NCBI GenBank assembly: GCA_028274465.1
Contig: CM051456.1
Span: 116,638,880 to 116,702,879, forward strand
Direction: 5' to 3'
From: Plantago ovata
Taxonomy: Eukaryota > Streptophyta > Magnoliopsida > Lamiales > Plantaginaceae
DNA: 64,000 nt
The notes beneath the pieces are model-generated. The model was given only the letters and a program-made list of their open reading frames with translations, had not been told where the DNA came from and searched no databases. This document shows, piece by piece, positions 52,832 through 64,000 of the stretch; within the stretch, counting starts at the first letter, position 1, and every line of letters begins with the position of its first letter. Made by a program: the position numbers and the translations under genes.

Positions 52832-54071
52832 CGGACCACACAGAGAGCAGCTGGTGTCTCTTAGCGACTGAGAAAATCCTTGAATACGTAGAGCAAGTTT
52901 GTAACTGGAGCTAGTTGACTTGAGATCAAAACAGAAGGAAGAGAAAAAACTGTAAAAAGCAAGCACGGAGATGATTTTTCAGTAGTGAATCTAACCTAGG
53001 GCTATGGAATGAAAGGAGGATTGGAGAAGGAGATGGAAAAAGGTGAATTGTTGAAGGAAGCTGCGAAGAAAGGGAAAGGAAGCCGCCGAAATGGAAGACA
53101 GTTATTTTACTTGTGACAACGACACGCTTCAGTCAGTGGCCTGTGATGGGGATTTTGGTCTTTTGACCTGTTTTTTCATTATGATTGTTATCACATTATT
53201 ATTTTTTATATATTTATCATAGGATTATAATTTAGATTAGATCGACAAGCATTATTTTAAAGATCGGTAGGTTAGGTTGTATTGCTAGATTTGAGTATTA
53301 CGGTACGGTATCACCTAAATATTGAGTAACTAGCACATAAATTTTGCACTTCGGAGATATTTAGTTGAAACGGTTTAAGAATAATTATAATTGGAAGTGT
53401 TATTGTATTGAAAAAAATGAAAACAATGTCCGTGATTTGGTATTGCACCATAATGTAATAATGTAATGTAAGGGTAATGGTAATAAAATAATCGAATAAT
53501 GTTAGAGGAGGAAAAAGTAAGATATTAAAATTAAAATTGAAAAGAAAACAATGAAGTAAACAATGAGATGTGCTAAAATTTAATATATATCTCGAAATTA
53601 CAAATAATAAACTCGAACATGTTATGACCCATTATAAACATTAACATAAAGTTTAGAATGGTAAAGGTTTGGTACAATACAAAAACAAAATAAAGTACAT
53701 GTTAGCAAGGATAACATGTCATTTAAGTGATCTATAACACATGAAATTATTTTTCCAATGAATGCACCCCATCGTAGTGCTTCCCTGCATCCTACCATGA
53801 ATAATAATTGTTACATTGCCCCAACAATACATTATTCAGTTTTTCCACTAATATTTATATTTACTTGTAAATAAATAATTCATATAAACACATCAACATC
53901 ACGGAGTTATGAAATTATAAAGGTAATCGAGTGATAATGATAATGATGCTGGAGTAGTATTAATTTTGATGATACAGCTCTCTCCCTAAAAACTCTCTAC
54001 ATCAAGTCGGCAACATCCTTTCCGACAAAGTGAACGGCAACGGAACAATTGAGTTGCAAATGGAACAATCA
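52832..54071. other. CAMTA 5' UTR and promoter side
   Basis: 52832 to about 53100 is GC-richer (GGAGAAGGAGATGG, GAAGCCGCCGAAATGG) and is probably 5' UTR. Beyond it is AT-rich intergenic sequence without a gene, up to the Harbinger TIR. Confidence 0.5.
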
Positions 54072-54913
54072 GGCTGTTTGGGTTTGAACTAGCCTTTGGT
54101 ATTTTGTTAAATTTAACAAAAGCCGGAATAGTGACTAAACTAAGGGTTTTGTTAGTTTAGTTTTTTATGTTGTATTTGGGTTTAAATTAAGAAGTATGAG
54201 TGGTAGGGTAGTAGGATATTTATAGGTATAATGATGAGTGTTGTAACAGAATGTAATAGAATGTGTAAGAGAATGTTTTTTGATTTGTTTAATGATGTGT
54301 TGGCATGTATTGGGATTGGTGATAGATTGTGTGGGGTTGTTTATATAGTGGGAGGATTATTTATTGTTGAGTTGAATTGGTTTTTTATAAATTATAAAAT
54401 CTGAATTATGAAATCTAATAACATAAAAAAAAAAAAAATTAAAAGAAAAAAGAACTAACGTAAAAAAAAACCGAACGAAGGGGGAAAAATTAGTTGTTGT
54501 TGAGTTGAATTTGTTTATTATAAATAAAAAAAATCTGAATTATTAAATGTAAGAAGAAATAAAAAACGTTTTTTTTTTAGAAAAAAAAAACGTTAAAAAA
54601 CAAAACGGAAGAAAAGGGGAAAAATTAATTGTTTTGATATTTGGGGACTATTTTTTGGAAGAAAATAATTATAAGTAAAATTGAAAAATGAAAATGATTT
54701 ACTAAAACAAAGTAGTACAACAATATTAATACACACCATAAGTACTTGAATTTAATACAATAACATTTTAATGTCACTGAACTACGACACTGAAAGCACA
54801 AATCAAAGTTTTGAATTACATGTGCGGCGGTCATGCACCGGATACTTATTTATAGCATGCATAGCATCCGAAAGATGGTATACCCACGTCGGATATAAAA
54901 TACGTGAAACATA

Positions 54914-55554
54914 CTACCAATCGTCAGAGTTTTCGAGCCCACCTGCAGCTTCAGCGCTCACCGCACGATGTATTAGGTCCGGATGGCAAGCGCGCCAGTA
55001 CGCCTCCCACATTGCTCGATGGTCGGGATTTATGTAGGAAACCCATACATCTTCCCGAAATCGCTTATTCCTGGCGATGCTTACCATACGACTGTACTTA
55101 ACACTTGCTTGGTAGTGGAAAACATTCCAGAATGACTCGTTCTGCTCCGGAGGGATGTAGTAGTATTTCTGCATTTTACTGGTTAGCTTCGTAATGGTCA
55201 TGTTGAGGACAATATTGAATGACAGGAACTTAAGTTAATTACCTGAAATTCAGCGTATATGCTATGTTTCACTGATAGGGGAACCGTACTCCACAGATCA
55301 CCACCACCCACTGGCCCAGGAGCCGGAAAGTGAATTGCTCTCATTATCATAGACAACCTTCTTGTATACATCGGTGGGTTAAAGCTAAGAGAAAAAATTG
55401 TTTAATTTAAAAATGTGAACCCACATAAACATAGAAATGAATTAAATCAGAACTCATAATGTATGTAAAGCAATTGTGATAATAGAACGTACTTAAACCC
55501 CTCCGCAATTGACAATTTCGGCAGGTCCTTTTTTGGTTTGCCTTCCCCGTTCAT
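54914..55554 (-). CDS. Small third protein of the Harbinger element
   Basis: Three exons, 55493-55554, 55243-55384 and 54914-55168, all GT-AG and in phase, give 152 aa without stops. It starts MNGEGKPKKDLPKLSIAEGF. The middle has GGGDLWSTVPLSVKHSIYAE, then YYYIPPEQNESFWNVFHYQA, and the end has MWEAYWRACHPDLIHRAVSA. The spacing W-x2-VP, Y-x3-V, W-x2-YW, R-x-V, GG vaguely recalls the plant Ptta/En/Spm (Transposase_24) domain, but this is pattern memory only. It lies 3' of the nuclease gene on the same strand. Function unknown; perhaps DNA-binding or an accessory transposition factor. Confidence 0.65.
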
Positions 55555-56004
55555 GGATTCTGAAGTAAGTTTAAGTTATATTAGAAAGAGAAATATAGTA
55601 ATGTGGTACTGTTAATTAATGTATGTAAATAAGAATAAAGATCCATCACACACGCAACAACATGTTTAATAACACAAATGTTATTAAGCTTAAACTAAAT
55701 TAAATGTTACACCTCACACCTGATAACGAAAAGACATCCACTGAGGAGACAAACAAGACTGCATAATGAAAAAAAACCTAACACATACATACACTTATTA
55801 CAACAGTTTGCCGCTTAATATTCAAAGTAACATTCTCATTGAAGCGCGTCACCAGTTCCTACGTCGCCACATGAGGTTTGTCAGGTCTTTTCGAAACACA
55901 TCCATCTTGTTACTCATGCCTTGGTTCAACTCTTCCTCAGGTAGATCATCACGAAATGCCATTCCCGCATGCCTCTCCCTGTTAACATTCAATTGTACAT
56001 CCGT

Positions 56005-57720
56005 TCAGTCGAAAATGACATCACGCCATTGGTACGCGAAGCTTCGCCTCAAAATGAAATTGTGGATAACGCAAGCAGCAATTACCAACCTCGCTTGGGT
56101 CCTGCGGGAAAAACCGTAGTACATTTTGCTGTCCAAAATTGCCACTCGTGCCTTTAGTTGCCCAATTACCCGTTCAATGACATTGCGTAGTCGCGCATGT
56201 TTTTTGTTGAAGAACTCGTACTTCCCTTCAGGTATGTGACGCTCCCAAACCGGTAGGTGGTACACTACCTTCCGGTGGGGTGCAAGGAAGCCGGGCCTAT
56301 TTGCATATCCCGAGTCAACTAGAAAATACTTCCCTGGCACAGGTGCATTAGCAGGGTTTGGGAAGTTCCCGTCCTTCCTTATAGCATAATCTATAACTGC
56401 TTGGTCGTGTGCCGAACCTTCCCATCCGGATAGGACATATGTCACTAGGCCGTCGAAGTCACATGCCAGCAAAACGTTCTGGCTTATGTTTCCATTTCGA
56501 TCTCGATATCTGTCCTTCAAACACGACCGGACACATGCGTTTATATGTGTACCATCGATTGCGCCTACGCAGCCTGCAACCAAATACCCATCTAGTTACC
56601 TAACACGAATTTAATACAGGATTGTTTATCATTATTATAGGTTACTTCCTACAAATTGTACAGTCAATCTTACCTTGAAGAATCCTGCAAAATCCTTGTC
56701 ACCTGTTATCTTTGGATGGGTATTTTCCCAATCTGGATGAGTTATGATTAACGGGGCAACATTACACAATGCGTCCAACACCTTCGTGAAATGGCGGTGG
56801 ATGGTCTCTGTCGAGTGTTGAAATCGATTCTCCATATCTCTTGTTTTACAACCCCTAGCAGTGGCTCTCATGAAAATAGCAAGGGACTCCATTGTAGACA
56901 CAGTTCCAGTATAACCTTGTCTCAGACCTCCTTTCGAGACCAAAAGTTGATGCAGCTCAACAAACATTTGTTTCTTCATCCTCATCTGCCAATAGAAAGT
57001 AGTGGAATGGCCATTTAGAAGCTCATGAACCCAGCCTCCGCCAGATGTCTTGGAATTGTGCATCGACTCCTTATTCCTTGTGAAAGGCAACGGTGATCGT
57101 GGGATTGGTTGGGGCCTATTTCTCAAAAGGTCCCTGACAACAGTGTTAACTCGTGTATTAATAAAATCAGCAACGTCCTTTGGGATGTCATCATCAGCTT
57201 CAAATAAACGGATAAGAACGGGATCTTCCCCGTTCTCATCAGGTTGTAAATCTGGGAACTCTTCCCCAATCCCTGGATCGGTGGTATACCCCATCTCCAT
57301 ATAATCTCGCACAAGTTCGTCCTCGAATTGCAGTTCTTCTTCCCATAGCTCAATAATATCATCCTTGTGTTTTTTCAAAGGGATGTTTGAGGTAGCGTAT
57401 TGCTCTAAGTCCAAATCGACTTGGGCTTTATACTGATTCATTGGAACAGCATTTGTTTGACCACCCGCATTGTAATGTTCAGCGCCACCCCATCCTTGAC
57501 CGTAGGAGTTGTCCTCATACGGGTTATAATACCCTTGCGAGTTGAGATGGCTCGGGCCCGCCGCAGTTGACGAAGATGGATTTAACCGTCGCGGCTCATT
57601 GAACTGTTGTAGCCGATATTCGCTATCATGAACCATTAACTCTTCGAAATCCTGGGTGACATCGTGACTGTCGTATGATTGTTGACTAGCAGAGAAACTG
57701 TAGTTCCAGTAAGGATCCAT
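56005..57720 (-). CDS. PIF/Harbinger DDE nuclease (HARBI1/ALP1-like), likely frameshifted
   Basis: Exon 1, 56674-57720 (349 codons), starts MDPYWNYSFSASQQSYDSHD. It has a long acidic, low-complexity N-terminal part and then a helix-turn-helix-like stretch (LRQGYTGTVSTMESLAIFMR ... TIHRHFTKVLDAL). The nuclease (56583-56005) has all three DDE motifs: GAIDGTHI, KYFLVDSGYANRPGF and NVIERVIGQLKAR. The expected join is FFK to GCVGAIDGTH across a 90-bp intron. The only good acceptor (TTGCAG before GCTGC) puts the second exon one base out of phase and hits TAG at once. A phase-1 donor (GGAA|GTAACC) downstream could rescue it with about ten extra residues. I think a single G was lost at the acceptor. 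Confidence 0.88.
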
Positions 57721-57920
57721 GGTTTGTAGAAATTGTCACTGTACTTTTTATGGGTGGAAAAACTGTTAGCACAATTATATGGGTATGTTCTAATAAATAA
57801 GTTGATCATATATAGTAAACCAAGACATAAATATTGAAACAAATTGCGAAAGGCATGATTTACGAAAACAAGAAACCAGATATATACACTAAAGGATGCA
57901 TGAAGTTACAATTTTGAGAT

Positions 57921-59952
57921 TCATTTGCGTTGTAGCGGCGTTCTCATTTTATACCAATGTAGCTTAATCGCATCATTGTACCCCAACCACACCTTAGCGA
58001 TTGCAAAGTTCTCTTTGTTACATAATATCGAATTCCCCGCAAAATAGCGGGGCAAATCATCCTGCATCATTGGATAGAATCTCTTAATTTCTTCCCGGAC
58101 CATGGCCGTTACATTCTTTCTCTCTTCGTAATCTTGCTGCGCACCTATGCTTAACTTCTCAATGCCCTTGAAGTTAACAGATGAAGCGCTGTTTTCGCTA
58201 TCCGATGTACCACTGTTTGACCCCTTGTACCGCTTCTTCATTTTCGCCTTGTATGCTTTCTTAGCCCCTTCGGCATCTAAGGAAGCAAGATAAACATCTT
58301 CCTCATCAACATGTTCATCTTCCCACTCCTTACAGTTGTTCGCTATGAATGGCTGGAAGTGGCCTTCGTTGTCACAGTTTCCAAACATCTTTGCGAACTC
58401 ATGAGGACATGGAAAATCAATCCTGTCCCTTGCATCATTTTCATCTGCACCTTGCTCATCCTGCTTTACAATTTCGGGGTTCACTAAAAATTAGGATCAA
58501 CTAGGTACACATTAATTATTTTACTTTTTTACGTTGCATTACTTACATGGCTGAATTTTCTTTATGGTGATTTGTAATTACGTTTATGTTCGTAAAACTA
58601 ACCTCGTCAGGCATAGTGCGTGGCGGATGAAGGTGGCCAATATTGGGATCTTTATACCACCCTTCATCCCCAAATGTCTTTGTAACAAACTTCCGGTATG
58701 ACTGTTTCAAACGACTCAATTTATTTTGCATTTGCCAAAGCTCCACCTCTACGTTCGTTTCCTTGGTGAAGTGTTGATGAATTTTTTCCCAACTTTCTTT
58801 CTTAATCTGACCTGAATGAATCAAGCCTCGTTCCCACGCAAGATACAGCGACATGATAAATGCATCTGTGTTTTCTACATTCCACACATCTTTGTTTAGA
58901 CGCTTCCCACCAGCACGTTTTAATGTTTCGTCCACTTTTTCGGATGACCCCTCGCCCTTAGACTTTTTCTTCCCGAATCGCCGAAACATCTACACAGTTT
59001 ATGTCGAAATATAATTTACATACCGTAACTAAGGCATTTGGAATAAATTATATTCTAATCTTTCATTGATGTCGTACTATTTATTTCCTTCGAGGTTTAC
59101 CGTATGTTTTTGGTTTTATTATTTTTTTACAAATATGAGCTTCCAAATTTTGGTACTTCGTATGAAATTGGATGACAATGACTATGAGTATATTTATTTC
59201 CCAGATTAGTGGTAAGCATACATCATCACTTTACAATAAATGGTAATATTATGAAATTCCAAGTTACTTTAATGGTTATATTCTATAAATCCTACTTAAT
59301 GTTAATTACGTAAGTACTTGGGCATAACTATTTTCATTCGTACTAAATAACAAATAGGATTACGATATACAAAGTGTAAGAACGAACTACAAATCGTAAA
59401 ACGACCTAACAATGTTCAAACAATAAAAAAAAGTAATGTCACAACAATACATAACACAATAATATCCAAATGTAATAACAAAAAAGCAAGCTTCATCTAC
59501 AAATCCGAAGGCCATAATGCAAATTATACAAAAAAACTTAAAATAAATCACAACTTCCAATTCACCCTACTCTTATGGACTGCCCCAATTAGATATTCAT
59601 GAGTAAGCGCGCGTTTAAGTAATATGACCCGTGTTTAATGCAAATGAACATGCAAACATGTATTAAATGTTTGGAAAGCATAATAGTAACAACGACACTA
59701 GGTAGGATACCAAAATAGAGTATAAATGGTGTGCATATGTACAAAATTGCAAGTAATCCATATAAATATAAGAATTATAAATCATAAACAAGGAAGCAAA
59801 ACCTGCGATTTAACGGAAGGGAGTGACAGGGCGAAAGATGAAGACCCGGTTGAAGACGCTTTCGGAGAGGTATTTGAAGTAAAGATGGTTTGTTTGCGTT
59901 TATGTGTTGAGGCTTGTTTAAGTGTTGAGGGTTTTTTAGAGGTATGTTGCAT
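57921..59952 (-). CDS. Myb/SANT-like protein of the Harbinger element
   Basis: Exons 59803-59952, 58603-58989 and 57921-58463, phase 0 throughout, about 360 aa. PIF/Harbinger elements need a second protein with a Myb/SANT-like (trihelix-type) domain that binds the TIR region and brings the nuclease to the nucleus. Here the domain is in exon 2: KDVWNVENTDAFIMSLYLAW, GQIKKESWEKIHQHF, LWQMQNKLSRLKQSYRKF. Exon 1 is Ser/Thr/Lys-rich (MQHTSKKPSTLKQ). Exon 3 has DFPCPHEFAKMFGN and an acidic/Lys-rich middle. The exon 3 acceptor is my choice: the nearer AG at 58485 gives a stop, while AAAG|CAG at 58463 keeps the frame. Confidence 0.8.
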
Positions 59953-60710
59953 ATCTTGAAAGAGGTGAAGAATGGAGTAGAAGGTGTGTGAAATGAGAAA
60001 AGATGAGGGGTATAAATAGGGAATATATGTGTGCATGTAGTCAAACATATATGAATGAATATAAGACAAAGTTGGTTGGGTGAAGATAAAGGTAAAGTTA
60101 ATGACAAATTTTAAAGTTTTCTCCAATAGTACAATGCATGTGAACAAATCTGATTTTCACCCAAGGGAAAATCAGATTTGCAAGGCTGTAAATGAGATAC
60201 AATTTGATTTTATTGTTTAAAAGAAATGCAAGAAATATGGTTGCACATTTATGAAATCAAATGTGTGCTTCAATGAATATTAATTTGATATAAATTGACA
60301 ATGAATAAGGTAGTTGGCTCATAGCATTAGATTAGAGTAAGTTTGCAAAATTGGGTTTCAATGGCTGCATATACACAAGTATAGCCATGTCAATTGATGA
60401 TAATTTTGTTAAAAGAAATGCTTCATCATAGCCTATTGGACATGAAATGCATGCATGATATTTCTTTTTTTAAACGCGCGCTTCTAACTCATTATACAAA
60501 GAGGGCAGCCAAAGAGAACATCACCTTAACCGTCCTGAAATTACATTCCGCCTGCCATATAGCTATTAGCATGCAACTTCAGCTTCAAGCCTGTAGTCCC
60601 GTCCGGACATGCTCACGTCACTTTCGTTCAACATTGCCACTTGTTATTCTTTCAGCATACAAAAGACACAACCCGAGTTCCATGCCCGCAAATTAATTGA
60701 TCTGCAATTT

Positions 60711-60815
60711 AACAAGGCTATTACAGACTTAAACAAGGCTACTGCAGACGTAAACAAGGCTATTACAGACTTAAACAAGGCTACTGCAGACGTAAACAAG
60801 GCTATTACAGACTTA
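60711..60815 (+). repeat. 21-bp minisatellite with 42-bp higher-order period
   Basis: Five exact-length 21-bp units alternate between AACAAGGCTATTACAGACTT-A and AACAAGGCTACTGCAGACGT-A (type 1,2,1,2,1). The alternation means duplication acted on 42-bp pairs. Non-coding, inside the Harbinger element upstream of its genes. Confidence 0.92.
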
Positions 60816-61179
60816 AACACTTATCGAATATCAGAGCAAAGTGGATCCAAACACGCATTAAAAAAAAATGGCAAATTTGGACACAGAAACAATCTACATG
60901 AAAAGCCTCAACCAAAATACAAATACATAAAATATATGGAAATAAAAATAAAACCCCACTACTAGAAAATTAAAATTTGCATCCAAACCTGGCTGGCTTC
61001 AAACAGAAATAAAAAGAAAAAATTTGAAAAAAATTCCTAATCCCTAATTTTGTTTCCTAGATTTAAGGTTACGAAATTACACAAAGAAGAAATGTACACG
61101 CACAAATCAATTTACACGGACAAATCCATACAAGAAAAATACATAACATACATTAAAAAATACCAACAGTGTAGAGAAC

Positions 61180-61560
61180 TCATCTTATTCTTACGTGAGG
61201 CCACTCAATTCGGCCAGTGAAGGAGGCCGGAAACCTCCAATGGATCAGAAAACAGTCGGACAGAACAAAGCCGCCGTTAAACTCCATTTTCTTCACCGTA
61301 CCAGCTGCTTCCACCACGGGTCGGACATGGCCTCTCCAAGGTAGACGAAACGCGCCGCCGAAAAGCTCCACGCGCCGACCGTCGATTTGAGAAGTCAACC
61401 GTTTTGAGATTTGGTTCCGATAGGATTGTAGATCGGGACGAGGGGAGTGTAATGGTGTGCTTGGTTTCGTCGTGGGTGGACTAACGGCGGGGATTTGGCC
61501 GGATTTCATTTCCGGTGGCCATGGATAAGTCGGTGAAGATGAGAGAAGGGAGAGAGACAA
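61180..61560 (-). other. GC-rich open frame near the Harbinger 5' end
   Basis: 126-codon frame, starts MSLSLLSSSPTYPWPPEMKS, ends RIEWPHVRIR. It is much more GC-rich than the rest of the element, and it starts 160 bp from the TIR on the strand of the other element genes. No family recognised. It may be 5' UTR, or host sequence captured by the element. Confidence 0.3.
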
Positions 61561-61720
61561 GTGACTGAAATGGCAGGCTAGAGAGAGAAATAAGTTTTGG
61601 AAATGGGTAATAGTAACTCGGGTTGTGACTTTTGTTAATTAACAAAAGCTAGTTTAAACCCAAGTACTCGGGTTTTTCAAAATAACAAAATACCAAAGGC
61701 TAGTTCAAACCCAAACAGCC

Positions 61721-63141
61721 TGAACTAGTACATGTGCTATCAACTTTGGATGGAACATGAGTTCAGGACACAGCAACATAAGTGATTGTTGGGTCAAACG
61801 CATCACTCATTGGCTCTGAGCTTTATATAACCTACATAACTTCGATTATTACTTGAATATTTATTTAACATTTTAATGTGGGATAAGCATTAAGCAAGTT
61901 ATGGAGAAAGTACTGATTTGACAATCATAATCTTGGCTTTAAACCTCTCCCTTCCACCAAAATTAGTTGGTTATTTCCGTGAGAAATGGGACGAGGCAGC
62001 ACTTGCAACTCCTAAAACATGACATCATTATTACATAAGCTGACCCAGCATGATTTTAGCGGCATAAGGTGGTGTCTAAAGTTTGCTCCGGTTTTTTCTA
62101 TACTGCACCATGTTGTATGACTCATGGTAATTTAAAAGTTGTACCATCATTATACGGTGTGGTTTAAATGTTGTCCAATATAACATACGCACCATGATGC
62201 ACAATAACACGTTGTAGCAAAGGATAAACCAAAAACCAATTTAATCAATTGCATGAATATCAATGTCACTTTATAACGGAGGCCGGAGTATATGAGGAGG
62301 TGCTGTGAGAGTGACGAGCTAAATGTGTAAATTCCGCTAAATAGTTGTTGAATACCAATACAAATAACCAAAATGAAGCACAAACTATCCAGTTCCATCA
62401 TGAAACTGAAGTCGCATATTCACGGCGGTGAAACGAACAAATCTAGAGAATTAAAAGGAGCAGCAAAAAAACATGATAAAAAGATCCTTCGGGCTCCCAA
62501 AGCGAAATAATGCAGTGTCAATGCAAAAGCATGTTGATGGATTTAACTGAGGTCATGTGATAGAATGGGCCGTGATAGAATTCCTTTTTCCTTTTGACAA
62601 AAAAGATTAACGGACAGACAGTGACTTAATAATGGAGGAAATTGATGACATAAAGTAGAGAATAGTTTGAATCAACCATGCTAAGTCCATTGACTTAGAA
62701 TTGACCAGATCTCCAAAAAGCTCCTTTTTCTTCTCTGTTCAAAACGCGTTTCCTCTCCGACTATAAAAATTCTACTACTACTAGTCTAGTACTACAGTAT
62801 TTAACAGTAGCACCAACATTTGAAGTTGGTAAAAACTTCCTTATATGATAGATCGGTCCCACAGCCCCGACCATTATGGTTTTTTCTTTCTTCTTTTTTT
62901 CTTTTTTCTTTTTTTTTTTGGAATTATGATCTACTCGATGCCTCTTCTCATAGTCATGTTAGAGTGAGAGGAAAATACCCACTTTTTTCTTTTCTTCTTT
63001 TTTGGGTATGTTCTACTCTGGAGTCTCTATCACGCAGACTACCAGATAACAAGAGTCTAAAAAGTTGTCTGGGGTGTTCTATTCTTCAGGGTCTGCTCAA
63101 ACTAGTACACGCCTTCCTTGGTACATCAGCCGATACAACTT
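61721..63141. other. Intergenic, includes 3' flank of the carrier gene
   Basis: No gene. C/T-rich tracts at 62880-62920 and 62980-63005. The part next to 63142 is likely the 3' UTR of the mitochondrial carrier. Confidence 0.5.
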
Positions 63142-64000
63142 CTATTCTACCTTCAGAGCTATCTTCATGAACTCATACACCAAGTAACTAATGGCAGCTG
63201 ATGGCAACACCTGAAACAATTCAGAGACGGACAACAATATTAACAACACTGGGACCGTGCAACAGGAAACTATCAACATTAATTATGAATATCTGAACAA
63301 CTGATCGAGGAATATCATGGCCAAAGCATTCGAGATAAATTATCAGTATCACCAGGCATTGATCATGCTATAGCAAAGTACACCTGTTATCTCAGGCAGA
63401 ACCAGCATGCACGAGCTTGCAAAGGCAAGTGAATATTTGGAATTGCATGAAAAAATGGAATACGTTGGAACATGAAGTACAATTTACACAGAAAAGTAAA
63501 GAGGAAGTTCCCCAATGGTCCCGTAGTCAAGTAGCAGATTCAGATCTCAGAGGGACTCAAGTTGCTTGGAGTGCAATGAATCCTAAAATGTTTGTAGTTA
63601 AAACTACAAAATCTATTGGACATTGATTAGAAACTACACTTCCTATTCAGCAAATTTACTGCACTTCCTAACAAGTACGCAATATAGTTCCAATTAAAGG
63701 AGATCACACTTCAAGAACTTAGGGAGAGAGAACTAAAACTACAAGTTAAAATCACCTTGTCAAAAGAGTTTTCAGTCATACCTGTAACAAACTAGGGATT
63801 ACTCCCGCATAGAGTGCTGGAACGCCACCCTGTTCAACTATCTTCATACATGTTTGAAGTGCACCCATTTTTGTTGCCCGAACTTGCATCTGAAGCTGTC
63901 TTCTTACTACTTCAAACGGGTATGTAGCAGCCTCAGCGCATGCACCAGCAATAGCTCCATAGATCAAAGTTCTCATGGGACCCAACTCAAGTTGTTCCAT
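63142..64000 (-). CDS. BTL3: Mitochondrial adenine nucleotide carrier, BTL3 type (3' part only)
   Basis: Two exons are visible: 63782-64000 (continuing past the window) and the last exon 63142-63210, joined by GT-AG in phase 0 (SLLQ | VLPSAAISY). Mitochondrial carrier family: six membrane helices in three repeats. This is the third repeat, with YGAIAGACAEAATYPFEVVR (the PFEVVRRQLQM matches the family's Px[DE]xx[RK] motif on helix 5), GGVPALYAGVIPSLLQV, then SYLVYEFMKIALKVE at the C-terminus. The wording closely resembles Arabidopsis BTL3 from memory; BTL1/BTL2 are the alternatives. The ATG at the window edge is internal (QLELGP is normally preceded by more protein). Confidence 0.85.

Larger units (their letters stand above)
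54072..61720 (-). mobile_element. PIF/Harbinger transposon with three genes
   Basis: TIRs GGCTGTTTGGGTTTGAACTA (left) and its exact inverse at 61701-61720 continue identically for about 38 bp, to TATTTTGTTA. PIF/Harbinger elements insert at TNA; here TCA precedes the left TIR and TGA follows the right one, so any 3-bp duplication has a changed centre. The element is 7.65 kb. All three genes read on the minus strand: Myb/SANT-like (57921-59952), DDE nuclease (56005-57720), small third gene (54914-55554). Conserved TIRs suggest a fairly young copy. Confidence 0.92.

Noticed and set aside
60609..60965. Plus-strand frame with NKAITDL repeats
   Set aside because: It is the 21-bp minisatellite; a multiple-of-three unit automatically gives a periodic peptide. 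No start context or family.

Overview
The window is nuclear DNA of a flowering plant, almost certainly a eudicot. It is AT-rich. Its genes have many short GT-AG introns, and it carries plant-only families: R2R3-MYB, a CAMTA transcription factor, a chloroplast-targeted ribosomal protein, FAR1/MULE transposase and plant mobile domain. Intergenic space is packed with plant DNA transposons. The species cannot be named from the sequence alone.

Five host genes are supported, and all lie on the minus strand. They are: an R2R3-MYB of the suberin-associated MYB9/MYB107/MYB39 type (3 exons, 11218-12667); tubulin-folding cofactor C (intronless, 27998-28996); plastid ribosomal protein bL29c (2 exons, 32136-33786); a full-length 13-exon CAMTA calmodulin-binding transcription activator (43809-52831, 1114 aa by hand splicing); and the 3' end of a mitochondrial adenine nucleotide carrier of BTL3 type (63142 to the window edge). 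Exon borders were set by hand from GT/AG sites, reading phase and family motifs. The genes are unrelated in function and are regulated separately.

Most of the rest is mobile DNA. 1-11 kb: small hAT and fold-back elements, a diverged three-copy repeat and a SINE. 12.8-27.9 kb: a gene desert with a textbook non-autonomous CACTA element (TSD TGA), a hAT element, SINE tails, LTR-like stretches and one dubious small ORF. 29.7-35.1 kb: a hAT element upstream of TFCC and a Mutator-like non-autonomous element 139 bp upstream of the bL29c start codon. 36.36-43.43 kb: a 7.1-kb Mutator-like element that pairs a FAR1/MULE transposase and an OTU cysteine-protease domain (plus strand) with an intact six-exon plant mobile domain gene (minus strand, convergent). 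54.07-61.72 kb: a 7.65-kb PIF/Harbinger element with three genes (Myb/SANT-like protein, DDE nuclease, and a small third protein).

The most interesting signals are two. First, a mirrored module (GC-rich palindromes, T/A-rich stretch, TA microsatellite, then a 63-bp inverted repeat with 62 matches) sits in the first intron of each convergent gene of the MULE. Second, several unrelated transposon families here share one architecture: AT-rich terminal inverted repeats around arrays of a short self-complementary word, each element using its own word.
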